Source of the DNA: Blasia pusilla
Taxonomy: Eukaryota; Marchantiophyta; Marchantiopsida; Blasiales
DNA: 64,000 nt
Assembly: GCA_050084515.1 (NCBI GenBank)
Contig: CM114272.1
Coordinates: 5,518,001 to 5,582,000, forward strand
Direction of reading: 5' to 3'
Shown: one piece after another, positions 23,084-33,379 of the stretch
Layout: each line of letters opens with the position of its first letter
Numbering within the stretch: the stretch's first letter is position 1
Translations under genes and position numbers: made by a program
Notes under the pieces: model-generated
Database searches by the model: none
Told to the model about the DNA's origin: nothing
What the model saw: only the letters and a program-made list of their open reading frames with translations

Positions 23084-23656
23084 ATGGCGCCCTCTGCAAA
23101 CATGCTCCTCATACTCGCCACGAGCGTGATGATCGCGAGCGTGGTGGCGGCTGTGGAACCAGCGTTGACCCTACCCTCTCCCTTGTTAGTAACGAAGTAC
23201 GAATTCGTGTGCTACCAGCAGATCTACGATTCGAACCAGAAGCTCGTTTTCCCCCCTTACTACAGCCCTCCCGAGGGACCCGCCGCGGGCCAGGGATACG
23301 TGTTCAACGACCCTTGTACTGCTAAGGACAGCCCCGACTCCAAGGAATTGGCAACCGTGAGCGGCTTCTACGTGTACACCAGTAACGATAGAGAGCAAGA
23401 GAAGTCCAGTATCGAGTTCCACAACTTCAAGAACAGGAACGGAGACTTCGTGAACGCTACGATCAGCATCACGGGCGATTTCGAATCGACGAACGGGGTG
23501 GACAACGACGAGCAGGAGCTTTCGATCATCGGTGGAACGAAGGGGCTCGCCGGAGCCGAAGGTAACCTCAAGTACACCAAAGTGGCCAGCGGAGACGGGT
23601 TCGAGACCTACAAAGTGGAGGGTTCCCTCACTGTTCCGTCTTCCTACCATCATTAA
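23084..23656 (+). CDS. dir2, dirigent-like secreted protein
   Basis: A 190-residue protein starting MAPSANMLLILATS. The start at 23084 is chosen because the upstream in-frame codons lie in the 5'-UTR intron and contain no ATG that would be exonic. Residues 1-24 form a signal peptide. The dirigent/AOC-barrel-like domain spans about 36-186, with KYEFVCYQQIYDS (38-50), VFNDP (73-77; dirigents usually have VFDD), GFYVYTS (94-100) and ELSIIGGTKGLAGAEG (145-160). A glycosylation sequon NAT is at 124. Cys43 and Cys78 could pair. Dirigent proteins act outside the cell, without cofactor, as beta-barrels guiding radical coupling in lignan or lignin-type chemistry; substrate here is unknown. Allene oxide cyclase, a structural cousin, is the main alternative but lacks a signal peptide of this kind. 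Confidence 0.8.
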   Translation: MAPSANMLLILATSVMIASVVAAVEPALTLPSPLLVTKYEFVCYQQIYDSNQKLVFPPYYSPPEGPAAGQGYVFNDPCTAKDSPDSKELATVSGFYVYTSNDREQEKSSIEFHNFKNRNGDFVNATISITGDFESTNGVDNDEQELSIIGGTKGLAGAEGNLKYTKVASGDGFETYKVEGSLTVPSSYHH

Positions 23657-25265
23657 TACCTGGAATCGTAGCATCTTGAGTGTGAGTGGCTGTCGTGCTC
23701 TTACCGATAGACGATATCATCCATAAGAAGACTGAAACCGGCGAGACAGAGTTCAGTGTAGTTTCTATAAGGTTTCCTGAGATCTCCGAAAACGTTTGAA
23801 TAGAGACTGATCTTTTCGTGCTGTAATACTTTCGAACATCTGGAATAAATTTTGTTATATATCTTCATGAAGTCGTGCCCTTCAGCTGAATATCATGGTT
23901 GAGTGAACTATTGAAACAAAAATTCTTCATTTCCCTTATTTACTCAGTTTAACAAAGTATGATTTTGGTAGTAAATTTGGATTCAAAAAGGTTCCCCATT
24001 CGTTTGTCATGTTTACTACCAGACCGCTGAGCTAGGCGGTTGCGCAGACATAAATGCTCCATGTTATTTAAAAAGGACATAAATGAGTTGATTGTAATAT
24101 CGGGGGAAACCGCGCCTGCCACCTCCCATCCAATTTCTTAACTCGTCCGGAAAAGAAAGAAGTGATCCAAAAGAGTGCACGTCCCGTTAAACTAGAGAAA
24201 ACGATTACAAAATCCACTATTCGCGTGAAGTTTCTTTGATGCGAAGGTGGCGCCCCCTAGTCAAGAGTTTACGTGCCAGGATGAACGAGCAGGTTCGTTC
24301 TTGCAGTTCGAAAAGTGTGTTTGTTCCACCTCTGGTTATCAAAATACTCAATCGTAAGTTAAATGAAAAGAGTTTACATATCTTTCCCAAGTCTCGATAG
24401 GGTGCGGGCTTGATGAGATGTGTAAGGTTTATTACGACGATCAATCAATGGTACTATTAATGAAAGGACCTGGGACCTGAGCCAACCGTCACCTTTCACA
24501 AAATTCTACCAGGTATACCTGGTCTGCTTTTTCTAGGCGCTCACAAATAAAGTAATAATTGTCTCATTAGGCAGGAAAATATTTGGTTCTGAAACTCTGA
24601 GGAGCTCTCGTGACGGGTGATGACTAGGGTAGCGTGTGGCGCCAGGTATCCTCGTTTAGAACTGCCAGTGAATAGATTTTGATTTTGTGCGACGAGCTGG
24701 ACATCGAGTTTTTCGGGCCATAATCCACACTAGGACTCCGTTCCATGCCGTTCCTCTGAGAGGTCCGAAAATATGAGAATTAGCTTGAAAAAATGGAACA
24801 GGCTCACCGTTCCATGGAGCTATGCAAATTCACCGTGCAAGACACGTTGAAAATGCACAAGTACATCCAGCATATGACGGCGGGGGTATATAAAATCAAA
24901 GTGGGTGTTCGACTGCTCGCTACATGAAGAAAGGAGCAAATGGTGGATGAGGCTGAAAAAGCATGCACGAAGCTTTCAATTACGCATACTTCGAAAATGA
25001 CGGGGAAGACAACTTTTCTCTCTGAATTTTGTTATCATTTTCTACTGTGTCAAATCAATAATGGTTCGTGATCAGATTCTCCAAGGCCGACGTCGCCGGA
25101 CCTGCAATCACGGTTTTCTGTTCGAATTACGAATTTCTCGCAAAGTTATTATCCCTCTGCTGATCAAGAAGAGTTTGGACGTGTAACCTGCTTCTTTCTC
25201 CATAAATTACTGTACTCGGGAAATACGCACACTCTGTATTTCTCGTGTCCTGTGTGTATTTCCTG

Positions 25266-25302
25266 TGTATACTCCAGGACCGTGGTAGTCCTGGAGTATA
25301 CA
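25266..25302. repeat. 15-bp stem hairpin in the palindrome spacer
   Basis: gtatactccaggac and its exact complement gtcctggagtatac flank a 7-base spacer, with one further pair outside. It would fold as DNA cruciform or RNA hairpin. The stem is shorter than a typical plant microRNA precursor. Confidence 0.8.
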
Positions 25303-26103
25303 TGGATATGAGTTTGACCAACTCAAATAGATAAGGACTGTTATTTTGGGTTTGGCACTTAATTTTTGGTTCTAAGGTGATTCGGGATCTAAACATCCTC
25401 CGTAAAGTAACCTGCTCGAATTCTAAGTCGCGCTCTCAATGGTAGAGTTGACAAGCAAGAAATCTAGAAGCTACGGCGCGTACGCTGTGAGATTCCTTCG
25501 GTGTGGGCGGAAACCATGAGAAGCCTCTTGCAAGCATTTAAGGCGAGGTCGCTTGGTTCGCGGTCCGAGTCCGCAGAATCCATTGCGCCGCAGCTCACGA
25601 CCCACCCACTAGCCGCTAGGGGCTTTTGAGTTACTCGGATAACTTGCCCGCTGAAGCCTACCCGGTCTCGCAATAATACAATTTAAGAAACGGGTGAAAA
25701 TTTGGAGATTCTTTCAGAAGTAATCTTGGGAACTAATAAATAAAATTACAAAATGAAATAAAATGCCCACACTCTCGTCGTAGAGCAAGCACACTCCCAC
25801 GAATATACTCACCCGTGAGAGTATTTGAACATTTATCCACGATTTGAGCTGGTAATTATTTATTTAGTACCCCATCATCCATTCTCTTTTCGCCGGCACT
25901 TTCTAATCTACCCTCCGTAAATAAAATGAGTGTCTTGCACGATCAATTTCCATATCCCCAAAATTTTCTGACCCCAGTATGTAGACCAATGTATTATTTT
26001 AAGATAAATAGATCACTGAAAGGTCCGTGGGAACCCTAATGTTCCCATTAGATGCTCCCATTAGATCTCCACCTTCTTAAAAAATGCACGTTTTCAACGT
26101 TTT

Positions 26104-26700
26104 GAATATGTATTACTGTAGTTTTGGAAGATGTATTACACGTGCTAATTCTCTCAGAGCGTGGATATAAACATGTATCCATGCCAAGTAAGTGAAGAAA
26201 CATTTAGTGGACGGATATAGCATGAATATTCGTCAATTAAAAAAGATCCTTTATTATCTCCGAACTTTCGAAATAAAAAACTCAAACAGTGGATCTCCAC
26301 GTTTCTAGAAAATGTAGAAAGGTTCTTTTGAATATGTATTACTGTATTTTTGGAAGACGGACCGGACCTATTACATGAGCTAAGTTGGATATAAACATGC
26401 ATCCCACGTGCCCGCTCCGTAAGAGAAGAAAACTTCACGTGGACGGCTATACTATAATATTCGGATTCTTAAATCAATCTCAGGAGCTCATTTTATTATC
26501 TCGGAGGACGGGATGTGGATTCATGGATTCACTTTCGAAGAAAGAAAAAATTCATTGGATCTTTATCTTTTCAAAAAATGTACCTTCAGAAGGTGAACCT
26601 TTAGAATATGTACTGATGTATGTTTTGAAGCTGGAACTATTATAAATTTATCAATATTTTTACGGCGTAGAAATAAATAGGCATCAATGTCAAACAAGAA
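26104..26700. repeat. Degenerate tandem repeat, about 225-275 bp unit
   Basis: The word gaatatgta recurs at 26104, 26330 and 26604. After the first two occurrences come, in the same order, attactgta, a tttggaaga word, a ggatataaacatg word, a gtggacgg word and a ttttattatctc-type word. Two full units and part of a third are visible. Confidence 0.7.
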
Positions 26701-26834
26701 AAGGAGATCTCAGGAGACCTTATGGAAACTGCACCGAAGTCTATCTCGCCGGTTTTCAGTCTTCTTGTGGATGGTATCCTCTATCGGTGAGAGCACGACA
26801 GCCACTCACACTCAAGATGCTACGATTCCAGGTA

Positions 26835-27407
26835 TTAATGATGGTAGGAAGACGGAACAGTGAGGGAACCCTCCACTTTGTAGGTCTCGAACCCGTCTCC
26901 GCTGGCCACTTTGGTGTACTGGAGGTTACCTTCGGCTCCGGCGAGCCCCTTCGTTCCACCGATGATCGAAAGCTCCTGCTTGTCGTTGTCCACCCCGTTC
27001 GTCGATTCGAAATCGCCCGTGATGCTGATCGTAGCGTTCACGAAGTCTCCGTTCCTGTTCTTGAAGTTGTGGAACTCGATACTGGACTTCTCTTGCTCTC
27101 TATCGTTACTGGTGTACACGTAGAAGCCGCTCACGGTTGCCAATTCCTTGGAGTCGGGGCTGTCCTCAGCAGTACAAGGGTCGTTGAACACGTATCCTTG
27201 GCCCGCGGCGGGTCCCTCGGGAGGGCTGTAGTAAGGGGGGAAAACGAGCTTCTGGTTCGAATCGTAGATCTGCTGGTAGCACACGAATTCGTACTTCGTT
27301 ACTAACAAGGGAGAGGGTAGGGTCAACGCTGGTTCCACAGCCGTCACCACGCTCGCGATCATCACGCTCGTGGCGAGCATGAGGAGCATATTTGCAGAGG
27401 GCGCCAT
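26835..27407 (-). CDS. dir3, dirigent-like secreted protein
   Basis: A 190-residue near twin of dir2 in opposite orientation. Only five residues differ: I10M, A22T, K81E, E143K and K163Q. The signal peptide, VFNDP, GFYVYTS, the ELSIIGGTKGLAGAEG block, the NAT sequon and Cys43/Cys78 are all kept. The start at 27407 matches dir2; the upstream part of the frame is intronic or just downstream of the gatgcag acceptor. The 3' flank is also shared with dir2 for about 130 bases. Such closeness points to recent duplication or gene conversion between the arms. Same role as dir2 by inference. Confidence 0.8.
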   Translation of the reverse strand: MAPSANMLLMLATSVMIASVVTAVEPALTLPSPLLVTKYEFVCYQQIYDSNQKLVFPPYYSPPEGPAAGQGYVFNDPCTAEDSPDSKELATVSGFYVYTSNDREQEKSSIEFHNFKNRNGDFVNATISITGDFESTNGVDNDKQELSIIGGTKGLAGAEGNLQYTKVASGDGFETYKVEGSLTVPSSYHH

Positions 27408-27419
27408 TGTTGAGTTTGC

Positions 27420-27803
27420 CTGCATCCATGAAACCCAAAGTGAGTTAGTAAGCTAGGTTGCATGAAACGGTCACATCCATCCTCAAAACACTCGACTGTG
27501 TGCAAGATATAGAGCCAGAAGCAGCCTGCCCTGCATGCGTGCATGCTTATCGGTTAGTCACGATAGCCTCGACTTGAACCGATCGTTATGTACATGTACA
27601 ATTATGCGCGAAGTCTAGCTTGAATTCAATCGTCCATAATCCAGATGCAATTCACCTAGCTTCAGCTTGTACCCAGTATTGAAGGATGCTTTCAAACATA
27701 GAGAATAGGAGTAGCAAGTGAGCGGAAATGCAAGACAAGGCCCCGCCTTAAGGAACTTTGCTCTCGTAGAAACAACTAGACGGGGAGCGAATTAAGTGCT
27801 TAC
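27420..27803 (-). other. 5'-UTR intron of dir3
   Basis: Donor gtaagc starts at 27803 and acceptor ggatgcag ends at 27420 (minus strand). The layout is the same as in dir2. Confidence 0.6.
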
Positions 27804-27902
27804 ACTGGGACAGCAATGAAGATCAATACAATGGCTTAGGGAACGTACTAGTATTCAAATCAGAATGGAGCTACTGGGTACTTTGGTGTTAGTCTGCTTG
27901 CC

Positions 27903-27910
27903 CTTTTATA
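27903..27910 (-). promoter_or_regulatory. TATA box of dir3
   Basis: tataaaag on the minus strand, about 100 bases upstream of the splice donor, in the same context (caagtataaaaggg-like) as dir2. Confidence 0.75.
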
Positions 27911-28424
27911 CTTGACACTACTCCAACAGCGTTGTAATTGCTCGCCCATAGGCATTCAGTGGAACGCAGCAAATGACATGGTTTCACTTTCACCACGACA
28001 CGATCTCCCGTCGTTGACTTTCTCCACAAGACCCCAGAGCTTTGAAGACATTACACCAACATTCCCCCCAACTTCTCTCTCCAGGGAGATAGATGTGACC
28101 GGTTGTCTTTCAGTCGTGTTCTCTACGAAAAATAATCGTTGTCGGTTGGATGAAGAATGGTGCTATAATACTTTTCCATTATTATCACCAACATGATTAT
28201 TGACTTTGGTGTGAGGACTAGTCTCCAGTCTCTACAATTACAGCGCAGAGGGTTTTGGAACTCTCCTCACCTAGATTTTGATCTCAGTTCCAACTGCTTG
28301 GACTTCAGCTGATGTTGTAGACATTAAACTTGATTTGTAATCCATCTTGAATGAACTAGATCAGTGCCGGCCGTATTTCTAGAATGAATTATGTGTACGG
28401 ATGGTCGTCTTTCTGAAATGTAAA

Positions 28425-30600
28425 AGATACCTGACCTGGTTGGTCTCAAGTGATTTAACTGCACCGACCGACTGTAAAGAATTTTCGGTTACTCAGAAAT
28501 GCGCATCCTAACGAAACACAAATCTAGAGCGGGGAAACTTTAGTCATGCTCTTCCCACCCATGACTAAAGTTTCAAAACATTAAAAACAGACGAGAAGGT
28601 CGTTTCCCAAGTATAATCTGTACTTTGGAAGCTGTACTTGAGGAGGTCGTATTATCTGTGACATTTAATTTGAGTCAGTTTAATTTGATCTCAAGATTTC
28701 TCCACCCAGAAATTTTATATTGGCTCTCATCGTGGTTTGTAATAAGGTGGCTCATGAATATTTTCCCGAGATCAATCAGACCCTAGATTCGTACGGGCTT
28801 TGAGGGATACTCTCTGGGATCTCACAAAACGCGACTAGGGAGACCAACGACGTGACGCTACGCCCGAGGTCCTTTCCATGGCGTGAAAAGATATGGCTTG
28901 AGAAGACTCGGACGGCCGATCTGATCGTTTGGAACTTCCGGCGTAAATTAATTCTCTCTTTATGGATCGCTGCTCATAATACTACTGATGTGATGTATGG
29001 GCGAAATTGGAAATTGAGTCTCCCGATACATATCCCAAAAAGCGGTCCGCTCAATATCTCACTTATCACCTCCCCAGATTCTGAGATATAAGTGAACTTT
29101 CGATAAAACCACTACCAACAAGGAGGCTTCACGTGACGTCTTATCTCTTGACTAGCGTATGAATGGATGGTAACGAGGGTATGGATGGATGGTCTCACCC
29201 AAGGGTCGGTCGCATCTCTTATGTAAATTTTATCGTCCATGTTCCCATGTACCATATATCTTTTATTGTAAATTGTATGGTCCTTGTTCCCATGGACCAT
29301 AAATCTTATAGTATGGACTAGAAATCTTATAGTATGGTCCCATGTAAATAATGGGGCCTCCGCGGCTCCAGTTGCTCCATAATGTTTCACTTCCACTTGC
29401 TACCGTTTAGGATAATTTCTGAAATTGCTAATGTTTTCATCAACTTGGTCCGAAACTATTTTAGGAACATGCCCTTTTATAAGTAATAATCACCACTCAT
29501 ATCCAATGAATTGTTCAACACAAGAAATTATGCTAAATACATTCCATGCAGATATCCCATATTAGCGCCTCCGGCAGATTCATAGGATTGTAAGGATAAA
29601 TCGTTTGATTCCAAACAAATTTTTTTTTTCAAACTTTCAAAGAACGTCCAAAATTTTCAATGCCATCTACTATGAGTATATATACTCTCCCTATGAAATC
29701 TTGAGATTAATACCCTCTTGATGAACTCATATTGGTTAATTAATCACAACTAGTTCATACCTCAATGTAGTTACTCTTACTCAAACATAAAAATAATTCA
29801 AGTGGGTTACAACGGTGATCATCCTACTCATAAGAATGGCCGTCATCACAATATACTCAATTTTTCTGCTTATTAATCCATTTGTTAAAAGTCCACTTGA
29901 AAATTCTGGATCATAAACATAAAATAATAATAATTACTTATACTTATTCATGATATTTCGAAGCATTTCCCCGTAATACAAAAATATAAGATTTAGGACT
30001 TCCATTGCGGATGATTTTTATAGGAATATGATGCGATTTTGGGAGATAGTGGATAACTTCTTTTTTCAAAACTTCCTTTTTTTTTCTTTTTAAAAGTCCA
30101 AGATTTGATGTCAAACAATATTTTAACTGAAAATTTGGGACTAGTAAGCTTGACTAAACCACCTAAAGGGAAAAGTAGTTTTTAGTGTAAACTAGAACTC
30201 TTCAAAGGTGTAGAAGAGGGTTAGAATTTCCAGACAACTCCACACGGAGGATGAGCCTGCTTGCTAACACAACCATGACTTACTTTAGCATGCTAAACCT
30301 CCGGCATGCCAATACAACCTGGCTGAATAGATTTTCAAGAACCTTTCCTTAAAGGGCAATGGTCCCTACCTTTTTCATTCACGGCACAAAAACATACCCC
30401 TATTTCACTCATTAGTAATCAGAAGTAATCTAAAACATGAACTTTAGATCATCATAAATGAAATCTCTCTCTTAAATGACTCCCATGAGGGCGAGTAGCA
30501 ACGTGGGAATAACGATCCCATCGCGTTCGTGGTTCCGGGCATTCTGGTGAAGGAAGACAAGCTGAGATCGTGTCACGATAGGACGACGACAAGGAGTGGG
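28425..30600. other. Extra block between dir3 and dir4
   Basis: This has no counterpart in the left arm. A patch at 29200-29350 holds short local repeats built on atcttatagtatgg and catgtaccat/catggaccat words. The rest is AT-rich with no gene. It may be an insertion in the right arm or a deletion from the left. Confidence 0.5.
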
Positions 30601-30612
30601 TGAAAGTGAAAC

Positions 30613-30660
30613 CACGTGCTGAGCATGGGCATAGGAAAATTCTCTCTCCAAGTACTAAAG
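30613..30660 (+). promoter_or_regulatory. dir4 core promoter region with altered TATA
   Basis: The position matching the dir2/dir3 TATA box reads tactaaag (30653-30660), preceded by the same caagta word and followed by ggc. A G-box cacgtg lies 40 bases upstream at 30613-30618. The 5' exon would end at 30750 before donor gtaaga. The altered box suggests a changed start or lower basal expression. Confidence 0.5.
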
Positions 30661-30750
30661 GGCGACAAGACAAGCACCAAATCAATCAGCTTTGATTTCC
30701 AGTCAAGCATTGCATCTCGAAGATATCTCATCTCCGTCGCCTGCCGCACT

Positions 30751-31097
30751 GTAAGAGCACTTAATCCTCATCTTTGAATAGTGGGAAAGCTGATAATCTT
30801 CTCTCGGTGAAGGTCGATTCTAGACTGGTGCGGTTTGGCTGGTCCTATTGCACCTGTGCCAAACCATGCACCCCATAGTAGAGGGACCAGTGAATTCCGC
30901 ATAGTTTATGTACATGAATCAGTTCTACCTAGAATGTGGGTATGGACACACCTCTGAATCAGTGAAATTTCAGGCTAGGTCAGTCGATCAGCATGAATGA
31001 GGCTTCTTACTCTCCATATGGGATGCATGTTTAGATGCTTTCCGAATGGTTTCAATGGTTTTGTACTGACTTTCTCTTGGTCTCTTTGTCGACGCAG
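30751..31097 (+). other. 5'-UTR intron of dir4
   Basis: Donor gtaagagc at 30751 (after gcact) and acceptor gacgcag ending 31097, 20 bases before the ATG. It matches the intron position in dir2 and dir3. Confidence 0.55.
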
Positions 31098-31117
31098 AAT
31101 CGCAGACAGGACCAGAT

Positions 31118-31687
31118 ATGGCTACCTCCTCTACGACGATGCTCGTGGCATATGCCATGTGTGTGCTGCTGGTGAACATGGCCGCGGCCGCCATACCCTC
31201 CTTACCCGTATTCGTCACTAAGCACAAATTCGTGTGCTACCAGCAGATCTACGACTCGAACCAGTTGCTAGTTTTCCCCTACTCCTACAGCCCTCCCGAG
31301 GAAGTCGCCCAGGGCCAGGGATACGTGTTCAACGACCCTTGCACGGAGACCGCCAGTCCCGAATCCGGGGTAGTAGCGACCGTCACCGGTTTCTACGTGT
31401 ACACAAGCAACGACACCGAGCATGAGATGTCCAGTATCAACTTCTACGACTACAACGTCGACACCTCAAGCGGAAGTTACGTGAACGTCACATTGGATCT
31501 CACAGGCGGCTTCTTGTTGACCGACGGCGAGGACAACGATCGACAGGAGCTTTCTATCATCAGTGGAACAAAGGCTTTCGCCGGGGCTGAAGGCACACTC
31601 AAGTACACCAAAGTGTACAGCCAAGATGGCCTCGAGACCTTCAAAGTGGAGGGTTCCTTCACTATCCCGACTCCGTTCCATCATTAG
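31118..31687 (+). CDS. dir4, dirigent-like secreted protein
   Basis: A 189-residue protein starting MATSSTTMLVAYAMC, with a signal peptide at about 1-25. It keeps the family words KFVCYQQIYDSNQ (38-50), VFNDP (70-74), GFYVYTS (91-97) and ELSIISGTKAFAGAEG (144-159). Sequons are NDT (98) and NVT (123). It is clearly related to dir2/dir3 but forms its own subtype, shared with broken dir1: SYSPPEEVAQGQG in place of YYSPPEGPAAGQG, and a TFKVEGSFT end. It is divergently oriented with dir3 and is tail-to-tail with gene X. Extracellular dirigent function is inferred from the family; the substrate is unknown. Confidence 0.8.
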   Translation: MATSSTTMLVAYAMCVLLVNMAAAAIPSLPVFVTKHKFVCYQQIYDSNQLLVFPYSYSPPEEVAQGQGYVFNDPCTETASPESGVVATVTGFYVYTSNDTEHEMSSINFYDYNVDTSSGSYVNVTLDLTGGFLLTDGEDNDRQELSIISGTKAFAGAEGTLKYTKVYSQDGLETFKVEGSFTIPTPFHH

Positions 31688-32366
31688 TAGGTGGATCCTT
31701 CAGTAGGTGGTGATCACAGCAAACATAATGCGTTCGTTCCCAAAATTTTGGGAATGAAGTTCCCTAAAGGTTTTCTTCAGCTCCGATTGCATGTGCGAAC
31801 AGACACACTTTTGTGGGAATTTGTGACGGAATGTAATGAAGTTCTGATAAGACTTCCTTGATCTATGAGGGTATGTGCCATCAGAGGCCTGATCCTGATC
31901 TTGGTATGTGAAGGTATTCCAACTTCTGTTATAAAATTTGATGTGACATATATTTGCGTGGTTTCCTTGCCCACGTCTGCATTTAATTCATTTCTGGCCG
32001 GTGATTGTGAATTCATTTGGCGCTCTCGAGTCAGGTCTCATTCACATTCAGGGACTGTTTATCATCGGTGGATCTTAGATTCTGGTAATCGTTAAGAACA
32101 GTGGAGTGACCACCTCTCCATACGTGCGACGCCATGGTTAGTATATCTGTCCGTCCTCCCATTCACTCAAAATGCAACCCTGCTTCAGATCGGTGCGAAA
32201 CGCCAACCCACTCCGAAGAAGTATGATCTCAGAGACATAACGGCGAAATCTCTGAGAGTGGAACTGGGTTTGCAACATCTATGACGACTCTAATGGTCCA
32301 CACTCGAGTAGAGAATTCTCTTCTCTAATTGTTGTAAGAAATGGACTTTTCTGTCGTCCGACCTCC

Positions 32367-33379
32367 CAGCTCTCCACGATACCACCCTCTACATGAGCCT
32401 TATATTTAATTCGTTCACCGTTCAGAGTTTCGATGGCCTTCGAAGTCACAAATGTGCGCTTCTAATTGCCATAACGGGCGTACTCACGTCGATTCTCGGT
32501 TTAGGGGAGCTCAGCGCTAAACGCACTTCACGTAACTTGTGATCTTTTTTCGAAGTATAATATCATTAAGTAATTAAAGACATTATCTCTAGATACCCTA
32601 AACGTGTTGACCTCATAAATCTATCCCGCTAAGCTAGAAGTGTTGGAAACTCCCTTAGAATCTATGAGTAGCTCAGAGATCACTCGAGAGTAGAATAACT
32701 GATACAGAGTAGGAAGATTTCGTGGGAAAGTCTCATGCCACTCTCTGCGTCTCATTCGAAGATGGAGTTATCCCGCATCTGCGAATCCACTCTTGAATTC
32801 TATGGAGTCGGATTTCCTTCGACTTCGTTGAGACGTCTTCATCTTGCAGATTCATGGTGAGGGCTACTCACCTTTGCTCACATACAAGAACACCTGTTAT
32901 CCGAAGAGAGATCTTGGTGCTCAGGGTAAGCTGAAGCAGAATTACTTGGGTCTGTTTTCACGAAGGAATTCAAAACAGCCAAACAGAAGAAACAACACGC
33001 ACCATTTAGTAGGACTTCTCTTATCTCCGATGAAAAAATCAAATAATCTAGTTTTATGTAATTCGGATTCTCCTTCACAAAAATAGACTTTGAAATACAC
33101 GCTTCCTAAACGCTTGACATAAGCCACCTGATCGTTAGCCATGGCTGAAAAGAGATTACCATGACGCTGATGATAATCGTCATGGTACTCGTGTAATCAG
33201 AGATCTTTTCCTGTGAGAAGGGAACCTCAATTCGATGAAACTAGATTTCGCAGTTTTTTCTAATCTTGTCAAGTATTCGACGAGATATTGAAAGCTATTT
33301 CAATCCTACGGATGTTTTGGTTCAGTTCTATTTACATTAAAAAGATCTCGTCTAAAAGTTCTAACATGGATGGTTAGTT
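32367..33379. other. Gap between dir4 and gene X
   Basis: No gene supported. Short plus and minus frames at 32844-33142 overlap each other and show no domain or signal. Confidence 0.4.

Larger units (their letters stand above)
20042..23797. repeat. Large inverted duplication, left arm
   Basis: The reverse complement of this arm matches 26703-32366. Anchors: 20042 pairs with about 32366; the dir1 gene with dir4; 22134 with 28424; the dir2 promoter and gene with dir3; and 23797 with 26703. The arms differ in length (3.8 versus 5.7 kb), because the right arm has roughly 2 kb more between its two promoters. Identity is high near dir2/dir3 and lower near dir1/dir4. Confidence 0.9.
23798..26702. 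other. Spacer of the inverted duplication
   Basis: About 2.9 kb between the arms, mostly AT-rich, with no convincing gene. It contains a 15-bp stem hairpin (25266-25302) and a degenerate tandem repeat (26104-26700). A GC-richer patch at 25450-25680 has a short minus-strand open frame with no recognisable features. Confidence 0.6.
26703..32366. repeat. Large inverted duplication, right arm
   Basis: Reverse complement of 20042-23797, plus an extra block of about 2 kb at roughly 28425-30600. The genes it carries are dir3 (minus) and dir4 (plus). Homology to the left arm resumes further out at 34120-34333 (gene X), after 1.75 kb that the left side lacks. Confidence 0.9.

Noticed and set aside
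23084-23656. Allene oxide cyclase as the identity of the dir genes
   Set aside because: The barrel is related, but these proteins have a secretory signal peptide and the dirigent-like order VFNDP, GFYVYTS, ELSIIGGT. Plant allene oxide cyclases are plastid enzymes with a different N-terminus.
23186-23674. Long antisense open frame opposite dir2 (and its mirror at 26787-27305 opposite dir3)
   Set aside because: GC-rich third positions of the dirigent genes leave the antisense frame free of stops. The sense strand has a signal peptide, domain and promoter.
25440-25680. Possible tRNA or small RNA in the GC-richer patch
   Set aside because: A ggttcg word is present, but no cloverleaf stems or matching A-box could be formed.
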